From NCBI RefSeq assembly GCF_013522925.1, contig NZ_JAAMQU010000011.1, positions 1-64,000 of the forward strand: DNA of 64,000 nt, written 5' to 3'. This document shows positions 27,401 to 35,220 of this stretch, piece by piece. A program made the position numbers and the translations under genes. Under the pieces are notes generated by a model. That model was given only the letters and a program-made list of their open reading frames with translations. It was not told the origin of the DNA and did no database searches. The stretch comes from Pseudomonas japonica. GTDB taxonomy: Bacteria > Pseudomonadota > Gammaproteobacteria > Pseudomonadales > Pseudomonadaceae. Position 1 is the stretch's first letter. Each line of letters begins with the position of its first letter.

Positions 27401-28256
27401 CTCGGAGCTGCCAAGCCTGAGAATGGCCCCGACACTTTGGTCAAAACCCTTCACGTCGCTGGCCAGCGGCGCCCGCGGCAGCAGTAGCGGGAGCGGCCAG
27501 GTGATCGGCATAGATACCCGTACCTCCAGTACCCAGCGCGTGGGCCTGGCATTCGCCTATGCCGATGGCGACACTCAAGGCGATGCGTTGGGCAATGGCC
27601 AGAACAGCCGGCTCGACCTTTGGCAGTTCACGGGGTACAGCGCCTATACGCTCGCCCCGGATACGGAATTCATGCTCTACGCCGGCGCCGGTCACAATCG
27701 CGTTGCGGGCGAACGCAGCCTCGCGCTATCCGGGGTAAGCGGCAAAGCGAAGGGCGAATACGACAGCCTGTTCGCCACCGTGGGCGCCAGCCTGGGCCAT
27801 GCCTACAGGTTAAGCGAGGCAACCCGTTTCGTGCCGTCGGCGCGCCTGGACTACAACTACATCCGGGACGAAGGCTATCGCGAGCAAGGCTCCAGCAGTA
27901 TCGCGCCGCTGTTGCTGTCCGTCGAAGGCCGCGAGACGGACCAGTTGATCGCCGGGCTGGATGGCCGGCTGGAGCACGAGTTCAGCCCGGGGGGCAGCCG
28001 GCTGCAGTTGAATCTCGGCGTGGGTGTGGACCTCATCAACGATGCCAACGGTGTGACCGCAAGCTTTGCCGGCGCGCCGGGGCAGCGGTTCGAAACCCGC
28101 GGCAGCGAAGCCAGCCCCTGGCTGGTGCGGGGTGGGCTAAGCCTGGTTACTCCGCTTACCGCGAGCGGGGCCGAACTCACGGTCAACTACTCCGCACAAA
28201 GCCGTAGCGATTACGACGACTCGGCAACGACCGTGGCCGTGAAAGTGCCGTTCTAA
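24486..28256 (+). CDS. Type V autotransporter with repeat-rich beta-helix passenger
   Basis: This 1256-residue outer-membrane autotransporter starts at 24486 (MDSRSPGQSQQ); upstream in-frame codons lie over the promoter. It has an extended signal peptide ending near FMAADGAAAAA. A passenger of about 700 residues is built from about 25 degenerate units of the type ISGSxIxGxLxNxGxI, predicting a long right-handed beta-helix. A linker (about 720-980) leads to the autotransporter beta-barrel (about 985-1256), which ends in aromatic Phe (VAVKVPF), the signal for BAM insertion. No protease triad or adhesion motif is recognisable. It is probably a surface adhesin or biofilm factor (inference). Confidence 0.9.
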   Translation: MDSRSPGQSQQSTSSHKAVFHSSAFQPHRLSLAIVAALSFMAADGAAAAAGSCGSGTTTLSTRVTEPCNLGRNESLTVTADGGIKVADVAAVVVQHAVPGRNQIFNSGTLAGEEGIVIFNTVFSGKLQNTATGVIEGMNEGIVLSGSTFTGNVLNAGTITSTQAAALSLVNSTVIGNLSNSGLLAAERNGAYGRNGLLISGSEITGDLRNSGSIATGSTALHIENSKLGGSLINSGDIRGTTTPMIITGSTIGGDFINYGAIYASDQGSRISGTTIEGRFANYGSIGSGITGFGISGSTLKGGLLNTGRIYGGSNVFIQDTVMGGFENSGTIDSGTGALDFVRNTVNGNFINRGEITTNNTGYAALVVTDTTISGSLVNLGSLYAGRHGGTAILSERGTVIGGDLLNTGLIDGSNGLVLTDIRIGGDLANTATISTQQDMGEDGDAIQLIGGSIGGDLINSGSLQAGRDAIYISGTDIGGSLINAGDIKGENGAYIQFARIGGDVQTWGSIAGSDRGLVLVNSTVEGRVVNDGDISGGVDPFTLLTVTVGDDVVNRGRIVGGSGAAISGSTIDGDIINQGSILTYLSQTSINDSAIKGRFANYGTIGTQGGDTAWSGLSVSGSTVGGEFTNAGKIIGAGTSYALDISNSTLSGPLVNRGSITGARALNVTDSTLASVTNTGTLKGRERGVSVQGESELAGGLVNAGLISGSEYSLYVDPASTLNNLYIAGNDTARFAGEVYAPNTTATLYSDATYSLRARDRWTVDSFINRGTLVLAASTSRSATPATITGDYSQRNGGVLRTEVLDQAHYGKLVVTGTATLPSQALIDVDVANASQPFRVSQLQDVLSAGTLKSDGTFAVSGNSALFDFGAVKDGNTVDLTLAAKSATGARAAVASSGLASAAGVAGVLDAEFAKGSSSSLAPYFVSATSTAQVANALSQTLPLGNASLRASQAALGEISQALQERLVPVTSELPSLRMAPTLWSKPFTSLASGARGSSSGSGQVIGIDTRTSSTQRVGLAFAYADGDTQGDALGNGQNSRLDLWQFTGYSAYTLAPDTEFMLYAGAGHNRVAGERSLALSGVSGKAKGEYDSLFATVGASLGHAYRLSEATRFVPSARLDYNYIRDEGYREQGSSSIAPLLLSVEGRETDQLIAGLDGRLEHEFSPGGSRLQLNLGVGVDLINDANGVTASFAGAPGQRFETRGSEASPWLVRGGLSLVTPLTASGAELTVNYSAQSRSDYDDSATTVAVKVPF
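24780..26580 (+). repeat. Degenerate beta-helix repeats in the passenger domain
   Basis: About 25 units of 20-35 codons each carry a core (F/L)xNxG(S/T/D)I preceded by SxxxG. Examples at protein level are DFINYGAI, RFANYGSIG, RFANYGTIG, SLINSGDI and LINSGSL. The pair GRFANYGSIG and GRFANYGTIG, about 320 codons apart, are near-identical, suggesting growth by internal duplication. Confidence 0.8.
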
Positions 28257-28335
28257 GCCAAGCGATTGAACTGAACTTCCGTTCCCACAGGGGGCTCAGG
28301 TGAAAGGTATCGATCAATCAGCGAGGAGACAGTGA

Positions 28336-29442
28336 ATGCCCGATTCACACGGCAAGATCCGCTACGGCGTGGTAGCGGGAGGTTCCATTTCCCAGGGCGC
28401 GTTCATGCCCGGTATCGGCCAGACCGACAATTCGGTGATGACCGCCCTGGTCACCGGTGACCCGGTAAAAGCCGACCGCCTGGCTAAACAGTATTCGCTC
28501 AAGAGCTACAGCTATGACGAATACCCCGCACTGCTGGCCTCTGGCGAAGTGGACGCGGTGTACGTTGCCACCCCGAACTTCCGCCACCGCGAATTCGTGG
28601 TCCCGGCGCTGGAGGCGGGTATTCATGTATTGCTCGAAAAACCCATGGCTATCAATGAGGAAGACTGCAAGGCGATGATTGCTGCCGCGCAACAGTCGGG
28701 GGCCAAGTTGATGATTGCCTACCGCCTGCATTGCGAGCCAGGAACCCTCGAGATGATCGAGCGGGTACACGCTGGCGAGTTCGGCGAACCCCGGTTGTTC
28801 ACCTCCACCTTCACGCAGACGGTCAAGCGCAGTAACCACCGGCTGCACAATGGCTTCGCCGCCGGGCCAGTATTCGACATGGGGCCTTATCCGCTCAACA
28901 TGGTGCGTCAGCTGTTCGGGGCAGAGCCCATCGAGGTCAGCGCGGTGGGCGTAAAAACGCCGGGGGATGACATAAATACCTGGGATACGGTAACGGTATC
29001 GCTGCGTTTTCCCGAGGAACGGCTTGCGCAGTTCACCGTCAGCTGCAACCTTCCCAGCGCGGAGCGTTTTCAGTTCCTGGGCAGCAAGGGCGAGATTGAA
29101 GCGTCCCCCTGTTTCGGCTACGGCGAGGGCGTAAGCATCCGCTATCGCGCTTCCCTCGATGGCAACACGCAAGAGCACGTACATCCGGTGGTGGACCAGT
29201 TTGCCGGCGAGACGGCGTATTTCTCCGATTGCATTCTCAAAGGGCAAACGCCGGAACCCGATGGAGATGAAGGCTGGCGCGACGTGCGGGTAGTGAAGGC
29301 TATCGAGCGGGCGCTGACTACAGGCCAGCCTCAGAAGCTTGAGCCCTTGGCTCCGAAGCGCGCCGCCACCCGGGATCAACAACGGCAGTTCCCGCTGGCC
29401 GAAGCACCGGCGTACATCAACACCGAGTCACCGACGGAGTAA
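28336..29442 (+). CDS. Gfo/Idh/MocA-family oxidoreductase
   Basis: This 368-residue NAD(P)-dependent sugar oxidoreductase has an N-terminal Rossmann fold with motif GVVAGGSISQGAFMPGI (about residues 9-25). The hallmark EKPM is in VLLEKPMAINEEDC (about 98-111), and the C-terminal substrate domain contains HNGFAAGPVFDMGPYPLN with the catalytic-type Asp and Tyr. It is closest in style to glucose-fructose oxidoreductase-like proteins; the sugar is unknown. A GAGGAG site precedes the ATG. It lies next to remnants of a GH15 glucosidase gene, which suggests a former sugar-processing pair. Confidence 0.85.
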   Translation: MPDSHGKIRYGVVAGGSISQGAFMPGIGQTDNSVMTALVTGDPVKADRLAKQYSLKSYSYDEYPALLASGEVDAVYVATPNFRHREFVVPALEAGIHVLLEKPMAINEEDCKAMIAAAQQSGAKLMIAYRLHCEPGTLEMIERVHAGEFGEPRLFTSTFTQTVKRSNHRLHNGFAAGPVFDMGPYPLNMVRQLFGAEPIEVSAVGVKTPGDDINTWDTVTVSLRFPEERLAQFTVSCNLPSAERFQFLGSKGEIEASPCFGYGEGVSIRYRASLDGNTQEHVHPVVDQFAGETAYFSDCILKGQTPEPDGDEGWRDVRVVKAIERALTTGQPQKLEPLAPKRAATRDQQRQFPLAEAPAYINTESPTE

Positions 29443-29495
29443 CCTCAGGCATGGGCGCGGGCGCGGCTCAACGGTCCTGGACGATACCGCCCAGC

Positions 29496-29663
29496 CCTCA
29501 CTTCAAGGCGCCCTTGTATCGCATGGGCGTCGATCATCCAGAACCTGCAGGCTAGAAAACACCCTTCTTCCTCTTCCATCCCGCTGTAGCGGTAGTGGAA
29601 GCCTTTACTGCCGAGCCCGATAGCAATTGCCTTAAGCGTACTTTGCAGCCGCTCGGGGGGCTC
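29496..29663 (-). pseudogene. Remnant of a GH15 glucoamylase/trehalase-type gene
   Basis: A minus-strand frame encodes about 56 residues that read like the C-terminal end of GH15 enzymes: LQSTLKAIAIGLGSKGFHYRY, then EEEEGCFLACRFWMIDAHAI and QGRLE. This matches the family pattern R(Y)..(E)EG.FL.C.FW..DALA..GR. No start codon context, N-terminal toroid or catalytic Glu region is present nearby, so this is a decayed fragment. Recognition is by eye. Confidence 0.65.
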
Positions 29664-29914
29664 CAGAGTGCACAAGGATAGCGTTGCGCTACCTGTCACT
29701 TTGTCAGCTAGTTGATATGAACAGTGAGGATTAATTTGCTCACAGGTGCTTGATATACCGCGCTGGACGCCCGGTGCGTGCACCTGAGGTAGGCTCCAGG
29801 TCTGCCGCGCTGATCAATCTTTAAAGCGAAAGGCAGGCGCAAAGATAACCGCTGAAAAATGCCCGGCAATCTTGAAAAGCGTGTCGCCGTACGCTTCAAA
29901 AAGGGAGAAAAATC
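29664..29914. other. Gene-free stretch before the first unknown gene
   Basis: This AT-richer stretch holds no convincing gene. A purine-rich AAAAAGGGAG ribosome site directly precedes the next start. I see no strong promoter pair. Confidence 0.6.
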
Positions 29915-30715
29915 ATGAGCACCCATCGAGCTGAATCCAATGCAGATTCCTTGACAGGCAAGATGACAGCTGCGGTGGAGGTTAGGGACGGTCAGCTACA
30001 GTCGTTCAAAACCTCTGCGCATTCTTACCTTGAGGATACGCGGCTGCATGTCTACGGGATTGACGAAGTTTCGGCCGGACGCACCGATCTCATTTATTTA
30101 TGGATTCCACGAGAAATCAAAAACGGTACTTACCCGATTCAGAATACGAATAGCGAAGCAGTGGTCAGGGCTACCTTTACCTATGAAGGTGTTACCCCGT
30201 TTGTAACATCTGGGAAGATCTCCATTGAATGGGACAGGGCGGCCAATCAGTTCAAGGCTGAATTTGAAATGCAGGCGACCACTGATGGAAGAGCCTATAA
30301 AGTAAGGGGCGGTGCTGTTGACGTCGCTGTGTTAACTACAGCCAAGCGCTCAGGGAACATAAGTGCCTCCATCACTCCCCCTTTGTTGGGCGGTGATAGC
30401 TCCTTCCTCGCTGATGAGTGGAGATTCGAACCTGGTAGCGACAACTGGACGCTGCTAGCTACCCAAAAAATCGGAGATTCGACTCAGGGTATATTGTTAC
30501 GGATACCGGACAATTATGAAGGCGGGAATCCTGCGAAAGATTGGGCTGCTTTCTTTGTTTACAATCATGGAATTTATATCGGGAGGGGCCTGGATGTCTC
30601 GGACTTCACCTGGGACAAGGCGCAGAAGCGCCTGGAGGGGAACGTCTCCTTTGAGACAGACATCGCTGGTCGCGTGCATAAGGTGAAGGATGCGCGGATC
30701 GCCATCAAATACTGA
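29915..30715 (+). CDS. Unknown protein with two tandem copies of a novel beta-rich domain
   Basis: This 266-residue protein of unrecognised family starts MSTHRAESNADS after an AGGGAG site. It has no signal peptide or membrane segment, so it is probably cytosolic. Two halves look homologous. In the first (about 20-135), DLIYLWIPREIKNGTYPI leads to ISIEWDRAANQFKAEFEM and then GRAYKVRGGAVDVAV. In the second (about 145-266), QGILLRIPDNYEGGNPAK leads to DFTWDKAQKRLEGNVSFE and then GRVHKVKDARIAIKY. The coding sequence is AT-richer than its neighbours, suggesting later acquisition. The next gene encodes a single-domain relative. Function unknown. Confidence 0.75.
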   Translation: MSTHRAESNADSLTGKMTAAVEVRDGQLQSFKTSAHSYLEDTRLHVYGIDEVSAGRTDLIYLWIPREIKNGTYPIQNTNSEAVVRATFTYEGVTPFVTSGKISIEWDRAANQFKAEFEMQATTDGRAYKVRGGAVDVAVLTTAKRSGNISASITPPLLGGDSSFLADEWRFEPGSDNWTLLATQKIGDSTQGILLRIPDNYEGGNPAKDWAAFFVYNHGIYIGRGLDVSDFTWDKAQKRLEGNVSFETDIAGRVHKVKDARIAIKY

Positions 30716-30897
30716 TCGGCTGTCGCTGGGTTAACCTCACCTTGTCCACTTGAAAACCTGACAGTTCTATCAGCTATCATCACGAGCTCAGTTCGATTAA
30801 CTTACTGCCAGCTCAGTGTTATATGTTTCTGTCAGTAATGCTGTGTTCGCGAAGTTGACAAGTGTCTCTTCATTTAACTGGAAGCAGGAGAACAAAC

Positions 30898-31377
30898 ATG
30901 AGCACCGAACAAACAATCAAAAGCGGAAGCGGTATCTTGAGCAAGGCTTCGGCGGTTTTCGTTCCAGCAATCGCGGGCCTTGATAAAGACAAACTATTTA
31001 CGGAGAAGGTGCTTTATCATTATTCAGAAGGCCGGGGTCATTTCTTCGAAGCTTACGAAGACGTTGAGGTCGTCGCGCACGGGAAAACACAGACAGTTCC
31101 ACTCGGGATCTGGTTATTCTTCCCGGGCGAATCGCCAGAAAAGTATGTCTCGTTTTTCCGCCTCGGGGAGATCTTCGTTGAGCTGAAGATACAGATGGCG
31201 GCTGACTTTATCTTCAATCCTCAGGAAGGTCAGCTAAAGGGGAGCTTCACCGGGTCTTTTTCGCTCTACCAAAAATCCTATGAGATTCAGTCCGGAACGA
31301 TCGAACATCAGTTTATCCCGGTAGCGGAGCTCAAGAAGCGCAACCCATATACTTCAAGCCAGGGTAAATCGAGTTGA
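30898..31377 (+). CDS. Unknown protein, single-domain relative of the upstream gene
   Basis: The 159-residue product starts at ATG 30898 after a strong GCAGGAG site; 12 upstream in-frame codons are unlikely. No signal peptide or membrane segment is seen. The segment IWLFFPGE leading to ADFIFNPQEGQLKGSFTGSF and YEIQSGTIEHQF parallels the WIPRE / SIEWDRAANQFKAEFEM / YKVRGGAVDVAV pattern of the upstream protein. It is AT-richer than core genes. Both proteins begin MST, and the 182-base gap leaves room for a separate promoter. Function unknown. Confidence 0.72.
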   Translation: MSTEQTIKSGSGILSKASAVFVPAIAGLDKDKLFTEKVLYHYSEGRGHFFEAYEDVEVVAHGKTQTVPLGIWLFFPGESPEKYVSFFRLGEIFVELKIQMAADFIFNPQEGQLKGSFTGSFSLYQKSYEIQSGTIEHQFIPVAELKKRNPYTSSQGKSS

Positions 31378-31425
31378 TGTTGTCTTGTTGCAGCTAGGGA
31401 GATAACGTTACATCAGCGCCTCCAT

Positions 31426-31461
31426 AAAAAAACCCTCGAAGCCGGGCTTCGAGGGTTTTGT
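31426..31461. terminator. Bidirectional intrinsic terminator between the unknown gene and ychF
   Basis: AACCCTCGAAGC (31431-31442) pairs with GCTTCGAGGGTT (31446-31457), a 12-bp stem with a 3-base loop. T-runs flank both sides (seven A at 31426-31432, read as T on the minus strand; TTTTG on the plus strand), so it can serve both convergent genes. Confidence 0.9.
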
Positions 31462-31484
31462 GGTTCGGACACCGGCTTACCGGC

Positions 31485-32585
31485 TTAGACGTTGAACCGG
31501 AAATGCATCACATCGCCGTCTTTCACGATGTATTCCTTGCCTTCCAAACGCCATTTGCCCGCCTCCTTCGCGCCGTTCTCACCCTTGTATTGGATAAAGT
31601 CGTCATAGGCTACTACTTCGGCGCGGATGAAACCTTTCTCGAAGTCGGTGTGGATTACGGCTGCGGCCTGGGGAGCGGTAGCACCAATGCGAACGGTCCA
31701 GGCACGAACTTCCTTCACGCCAGCAGTGAAGTAGGTTTGCAGGTTGAGCAGCGAATAGCCGGCACGGATCACGCGATTCAGGCCTGGCTCTTCAAGGCCG
31801 AGAGATTCAAGGAACATGTCCTTTTCTTCGCCGTCGTCCAGCTCGGCGATTTCCGCCTCGATCTTGTTGCACACCGGCACCACCAGTGCACCTTCTTCCT
31901 CGGCGATGGCCTTCACCACGTCCAGGTGCGGGTTGTTCTCGAAGCCGTCTTCAGCCACGTTGGCGATGTACATCACCGGCTTGCTGGTGAGCAGGTGGAA
32001 GCCACGGATCAGTTGCTTCTCTTCGGTGCTCAAGCTCTTCATCAGGCTGCGCGCGGGTTTGCCTTCGGTGAAGTGGGGGATCAGCCGCTCCAGCACAGCC
32101 TTCTGCGCGAGTGCTTCCTTGTCCCCACCCTTGGCGTTGCGCGAAACCTTCTGCAGCTGCTTCTCGCAGCTGTCGAGGTCGGCGAAGATCAGCTCGAGGT
32201 CGATGATTTCGATGTCACGCTTTGGGTCCACGCTGTTGGAAACGTGGATGACGTTCTCGTCCTCGAAGCAGCGAACCACGTGGGCGATGGCGTCGGTTTC
32301 ACGGATGTTGGCCAAAAACTTGTTGCCCAGGCCTTCACCCTTGGACGCGCCGGCCACCAGGCCCGCGATGTCTACGAATTCCATGGTGGTAGGGATCACG
32401 CGCTCGGGCTTGACGATCGCCGCCAGTGCATCGAGGCGCGCATCGGGCATCGGCACGATGCCGCTGTTCGGTTCGATGGTGCAGAACGGGAAGTTTTCCG
32501 CGGCAATACCGGATTTGGTCAGCGCGTTGAACAGGGTCGATTTGCCGACGTTAGGCAGGCCGACGATGCCGCAATTGAAACCCAT
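31485..32585 (-). CDS. ychF: YchF/Ola1-type redox-regulated ATPase
   Basis: YchF is a conserved Obg-related P-loop protein that prefers ATP and associates with ribosomes. The 366-residue sequence has G1 GLPNVGKSTLFNAL (about 9-22), switch G3 VDIAGLVAGASKGEGLGN, and the non-canonical specificity loop NKIEAEI in place of NKxD. The C-terminal TGS domain ends HFRFNV. It is downstream of pth with a 21-base gap, in the order rplY-pth-ychF. Confidence 0.96.
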   Translation of the reverse strand: MGFNCGIVGLPNVGKSTLFNALTKSGIAAENFPFCTIEPNSGIVPMPDARLDALAAIVKPERVIPTTMEFVDIAGLVAGASKGEGLGNKFLANIRETDAIAHVVRCFEDENVIHVSNSVDPKRDIEIIDLELIFADLDSCEKQLQKVSRNAKGGDKEALAQKAVLERLIPHFTEGKPARSLMKSLSTEEKQLIRGFHLLTSKPVMYIANVAEDGFENNPHLDVVKAIAEEEGALVVPVCNKIEAEIAELDDGEEKDMFLESLGLEEPGLNRVIRAGYSLLNLQTYFTAGVKEVRAWTVRIGATAPQAAAVIHTDFEKGFIRAEVVAYDDFIQYKGENGAKEAGKWRLEGKEYIVKDGDVMHFRFNV

Positions 32586-32606
32586 GGTGCAACCCTCTTC
32601 GTGGAG

Positions 32607-33191
32607 TCAGGCCTTTTGGCTGTGCAGTTCTCTCATCGCCCGGGGCCAATCCCCGGCGAGAATGTCCGGCAACACGCCGAGGGCGAAATCGATACTGGCG
32701 TCGAGCTTTTCCTGCTCCGCGCGCGGTGCGCGGCCGAGCACGAAGCCCGACACCTTGCTGGCGTCACCCGGGTGGCCGATGCCAAGCCGCAGGCGGTGGA
32801 AGCCGTTCTGGTTACCCAGCTGCGCGATGATGTCGCGCAAGCCGTTATGCCCACCGTGGCCACCACCCTGTTTGAGTTTGGCCACGCCGGGAGGAATGTC
32901 GAGTTCATCATGCGCCACCAGTATCGCGTCCGGCGGGATGCGATAGAAGCCCGCCAGCGCGGCAACAGCTTGCCCGCTACGGTTCATGTAGGTGGTGGGG
33001 ATCAGCAGACGAACGTCCTGGCCCTTGTGGCTGAAGCGCCCGGCAAGGCCAAAGAACTTGCGGTCGGGGACCAGGCTTACATTCTGGTCACGCGCAACGC
33101 GCTCAACGAAAAAAGCCCCTGCGTTATGCCGGGTCTGTTCGTATTCGGGCCCGGGGTTACCAAGGCCGACGATCAACTGGATGGCGGTCAC
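32607..33191 (-). CDS. pth: Peptidyl-tRNA hydrolase
   Basis: Pth frees tRNA from prematurely released peptidyl-tRNA. The 194-residue protein has the signature LIVGLGNPGPEYEQTRHNAGAFFV (about residues 6-29, catalytic His22) plus the Asn in STYMN-like TTYMNRSGQ and the HDELDIPPG segment with the catalytic Asp. Translation begins at a GTG. It lies between rplY and ychF. Confidence 0.96.
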   Translation of the reverse strand: MTAIQLIVGLGNPGPEYEQTRHNAGAFFVERVARDQNVSLVPDRKFFGLAGRFSHKGQDVRLLIPTTYMNRSGQAVAALAGFYRIPPDAILVAHDELDIPPGVAKLKQGGGHGGHNGLRDIIAQLGNQNGFHRLRLGIGHPGDASKVSGFVLGRAPRAEQEKLDASIDFALGVLPDILAGDWPRAMRELHSQKA

Positions 33192-33387
33192 GTAGAGGCT
33201 CTTCCGTGTAAAAATGTATCTGCGCTCGGTGATGCTGCGTTGAAAGCAGGCTCGGAATGCTCATTTACAACCAGTAAACTCCGCTTCCTCGCCTGCTTTC
33301 GCCTTGCCTGACCTTCGCTCGAAGACATTTCTTGAAACTTGCTAAAGGCTTGGGCCAAAGGCCTAGTGCCCCGGCAAAGGTAGCTGA

Positions 33388-33990
33388 TTACTCAGCCGCG
33401 CCTTCACCTGCATCTTCAACCGGTACACGTGGCGCGTGAACGTTGGCGACAGCCAGGTCGTTACCGTGGGCCAGTGCAACGAACTCAACGCCAGCAGGCG
33501 CCTTGAGGTCGGACAGGTGAATGATGGTGCCGACTTCGGCGTTGGCCATGTCGACTTCGATGAACTCAGGCAGGTCTTTCGGCAGGCAGGTGATTTCCAG
33601 TTCGGAAACAACGTGCGAGATTTCGCCGCCTTTCTTCACTGCAGCTTCCTGGTTCATGAAGTGAACCGGAACGGTAGCGGTCAGCTTCTGGCCGGCAACC
33701 ACGCGAACGAAGTCGGCGTGCAGTACGTGGCCTTTGGCCGGGTGACGCTGCAGGGCCTTGATGATGACGTTCTGCTTGGTGCCATCAACGGTCAGCTCGA
33801 TCACGTGAGCGTAGGCCGCTTCGTTTTCGAGCAGCTTGGCAACTTCCTTGGCCAGCAGGCTAATGGACTCAGGTGCTTGTTCACCACCGTACACGACGGC
33901 TGGAACCAGCGAGGCGAGACGACGCAGGCGGCGGCTCGCACCTTTCCCCAGGTCGGAACGCGATTCGGCGTTAAGAGTAAATTCGGTCAT
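33388..33990 (-). CDS. rplY: Ribosomal protein L25 (long TL5/CTC form)
   Basis: L25 binds 5S rRNA in the large subunit. The 200-residue protein has the N-terminal 5S-binding domain (MTEFTLNAESRSDLGKGASRR... RLASLVPAVVYGG) and the C-terminal TL5/CTC beta domain (about 100-185). I chose the ATG at 33990 preceded by TGGAGAAAC; the longer open frame to 34182 includes the prs terminator region and is not coding. A terminator separates it from prs. Confidence 0.95.
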   Translation of the reverse strand: MTEFTLNAESRSDLGKGASRRLRRLASLVPAVVYGGEQAPESISLLAKEVAKLLENEAAYAHVIELTVDGTKQNVIIKALQRHPAKGHVLHADFVRVVAGQKLTATVPVHFMNQEAAVKKGGEISHVVSELEITCLPKDLPEFIEVDMANAEVGTIIHLSDLKAPAGVEFVALAHGNDLAVANVHAPRVPVEDAGEGAAE

Positions 33991-34050
33991 CTTGTTTCTC
34001 CAGTTGGCTCTCATCCTGCCCGGCGCTTGCGACCAGCGTGGGGTGGTGAG

Positions 34051-34093
34051 GGCAAAAAAGCCCCGCTTCGACAGGTGCCGGAGCGGGGCATGT
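34051..34093 (-). terminator. Intrinsic terminator after prs
   Basis: Read on the minus strand, TGCCCCGCTCCGG and the downstream CGAAGCGGGGC pair over a loop, followed by TTTTTTG. It lies between the prs stop and the rplY start. Confidence 0.85.
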
Positions 34094-34123
34094 TCGTCAG
34101 TTCGATATTCGCTGGCCGGAGCC

Positions 34124-35065
34124 TTAGCGGAACATCGCGCTGATCGATTCCTCATTGCTGATGCGACGCATCGCTTCGGCAACGACAGGTGCGATATCCA
34201 GTTGACGGATACGCGAGCAAGCTTGTGCCGCCGCGGACAACGGGATGGTGTTGGTCACCACCAGTTCGTCCAGAACGGAATTCTCGATGTTCTCGATGGC
34301 GCGACCCGACAGTACCGGGTGGGTGCTGTAGGCATAGACCATGGCAGCACCGTGATCCTTCAGGGCCTTGGCCGCGTGGCACAGGGTGCCGGCGGTATCG
34401 ACCATGTCATCGACCAGGATGCAGGTACGGCCTTCCACGTCACCGATGATGTGCATCACCTCGGAGTGGTTGGCTTTCTCGCGACGCTTGTCGATGATGC
34501 CCAGATCCACGCCGAGCGACTTGGCAACTGCGCGAGCACGCACAACGCCGCCGATGTCCGGGGACACGATCATCAGGTTTTCGAAACGCTGATCTTCGAT
34601 GTCATCGACCAGTACGGGCGAGCCGTAGATGTTGTCGACGGGGATATCGAAGAAGCCCTGGATCTGGTCGGCGTGAAGGTCGACAGTGAGCACGCGGTCG
34701 ATCCCGACCACGGTCAGCATGTCGGCCACCACCTTGGCACTGATCGCTACCCGGGCCGAGCGAGGACGACGGTCCTGGCGGGCATAGCCGAAGTAGGGGA
34801 TCACCGCAGTGATACGCGACGCAGAAGAACGGCGGAAGGCATCTGCCATCACGACCAGTTCCATCAGGTTATCGTTGGTTGGGGCACAGGTTGGCTGAAT
34901 GATGAAGACGTCTTTACCGCGAACGTTTTCATTGATTTCAGCGCTGATTTCGCCGTCGGAGAATTTCCCGACAGAAACATCACCCAGTGGAATATGCAGC
35001 TGACGTACAACACGCCGAGCCAGATCGGGGTTAGCATTCCCCGTAAAGACCATCATCTTGGACAC
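34124..35065 (-). CDS. prs: Ribose-phosphate pyrophosphokinase
   Basis: Prs makes PRPP from ribose 5-phosphate and ATP for nucleotide, His and Trp synthesis. The 313-residue protein starts at a GTG (reading MSKMMVFTGNANPD) preceded by a CAGGT site; the open frame extends 24 codons further, into the tRNA-Gln side. Motifs visible are the flexible loop YARQDRRPRSARVAIS, the DLHADQIQGFF active-site segment and the PRPP loop ILVDDMVDTAGTL. It lies downstream of tRNA-Gln and ispE as in other Pseudomonas. Confidence 0.96.
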   Translation of the reverse strand: MSKMMVFTGNANPDLARRVVRQLHIPLGDVSVGKFSDGEISAEINENVRGKDVFIIQPTCAPTNDNLMELVVMADAFRRSSASRITAVIPYFGYARQDRRPRSARVAISAKVVADMLTVVGIDRVLTVDLHADQIQGFFDIPVDNIYGSPVLVDDIEDQRFENLMIVSPDIGGVVRARAVAKSLGVDLGIIDKRREKANHSEVMHIIGDVEGRTCILVDDMVDTAGTLCHAAKALKDHGAAMVYAYSTHPVLSGRAIENIENSVLDELVVTNTIPLSAAAQACSRIRQLDIAPVVAEAMRRISNEESISAMFR

Positions 35066-35110
35066 GCGCAGTACCTGCCGGCTGGGGTATACCTGGATGA
35101 GTATAGAAAA

Positions 35111-35185
35111 TGGCAGGGGCGGCTGGATTCGAACCAACGCATGGCAGGATCAAAACCTGCTGCCTTACCGCTTGGCGACGCCCCT
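35111..35185 (-). tRNA. tRNA-Gln (anticodon TTG)
   Basis: This 75-nt tRNA with encoded CCA reads AGGGGCGTCGCCAAG at its 5' end on the minus strand. The anticodon arm GCAGGTTTTGATCCTGC gives TTG, the T-loop reads GGTTCGAATCC and the acceptor closes CGCCCCTGCCA. It sits between ispE and prs. Confidence 0.97.
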
Positions 35186-35220
35186 GTAGCGGATCATTCG
35201 AGTGCCGAGCACTCGATTCT

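Noticed and set aside
29445..29783. The whole 112-codon minus-strand frame as an intact gene
   Set aside because: Only the central part resembles GH15 enzymes; both ends are unrelated sequence and the catalytic region is missing, so it is a remnant.
31458..33311. A 617-codon plus-strand open frame opposite ychF and pth
   Set aside because: It covers two genuine conserved genes on the other strand and starts inside a terminator region.
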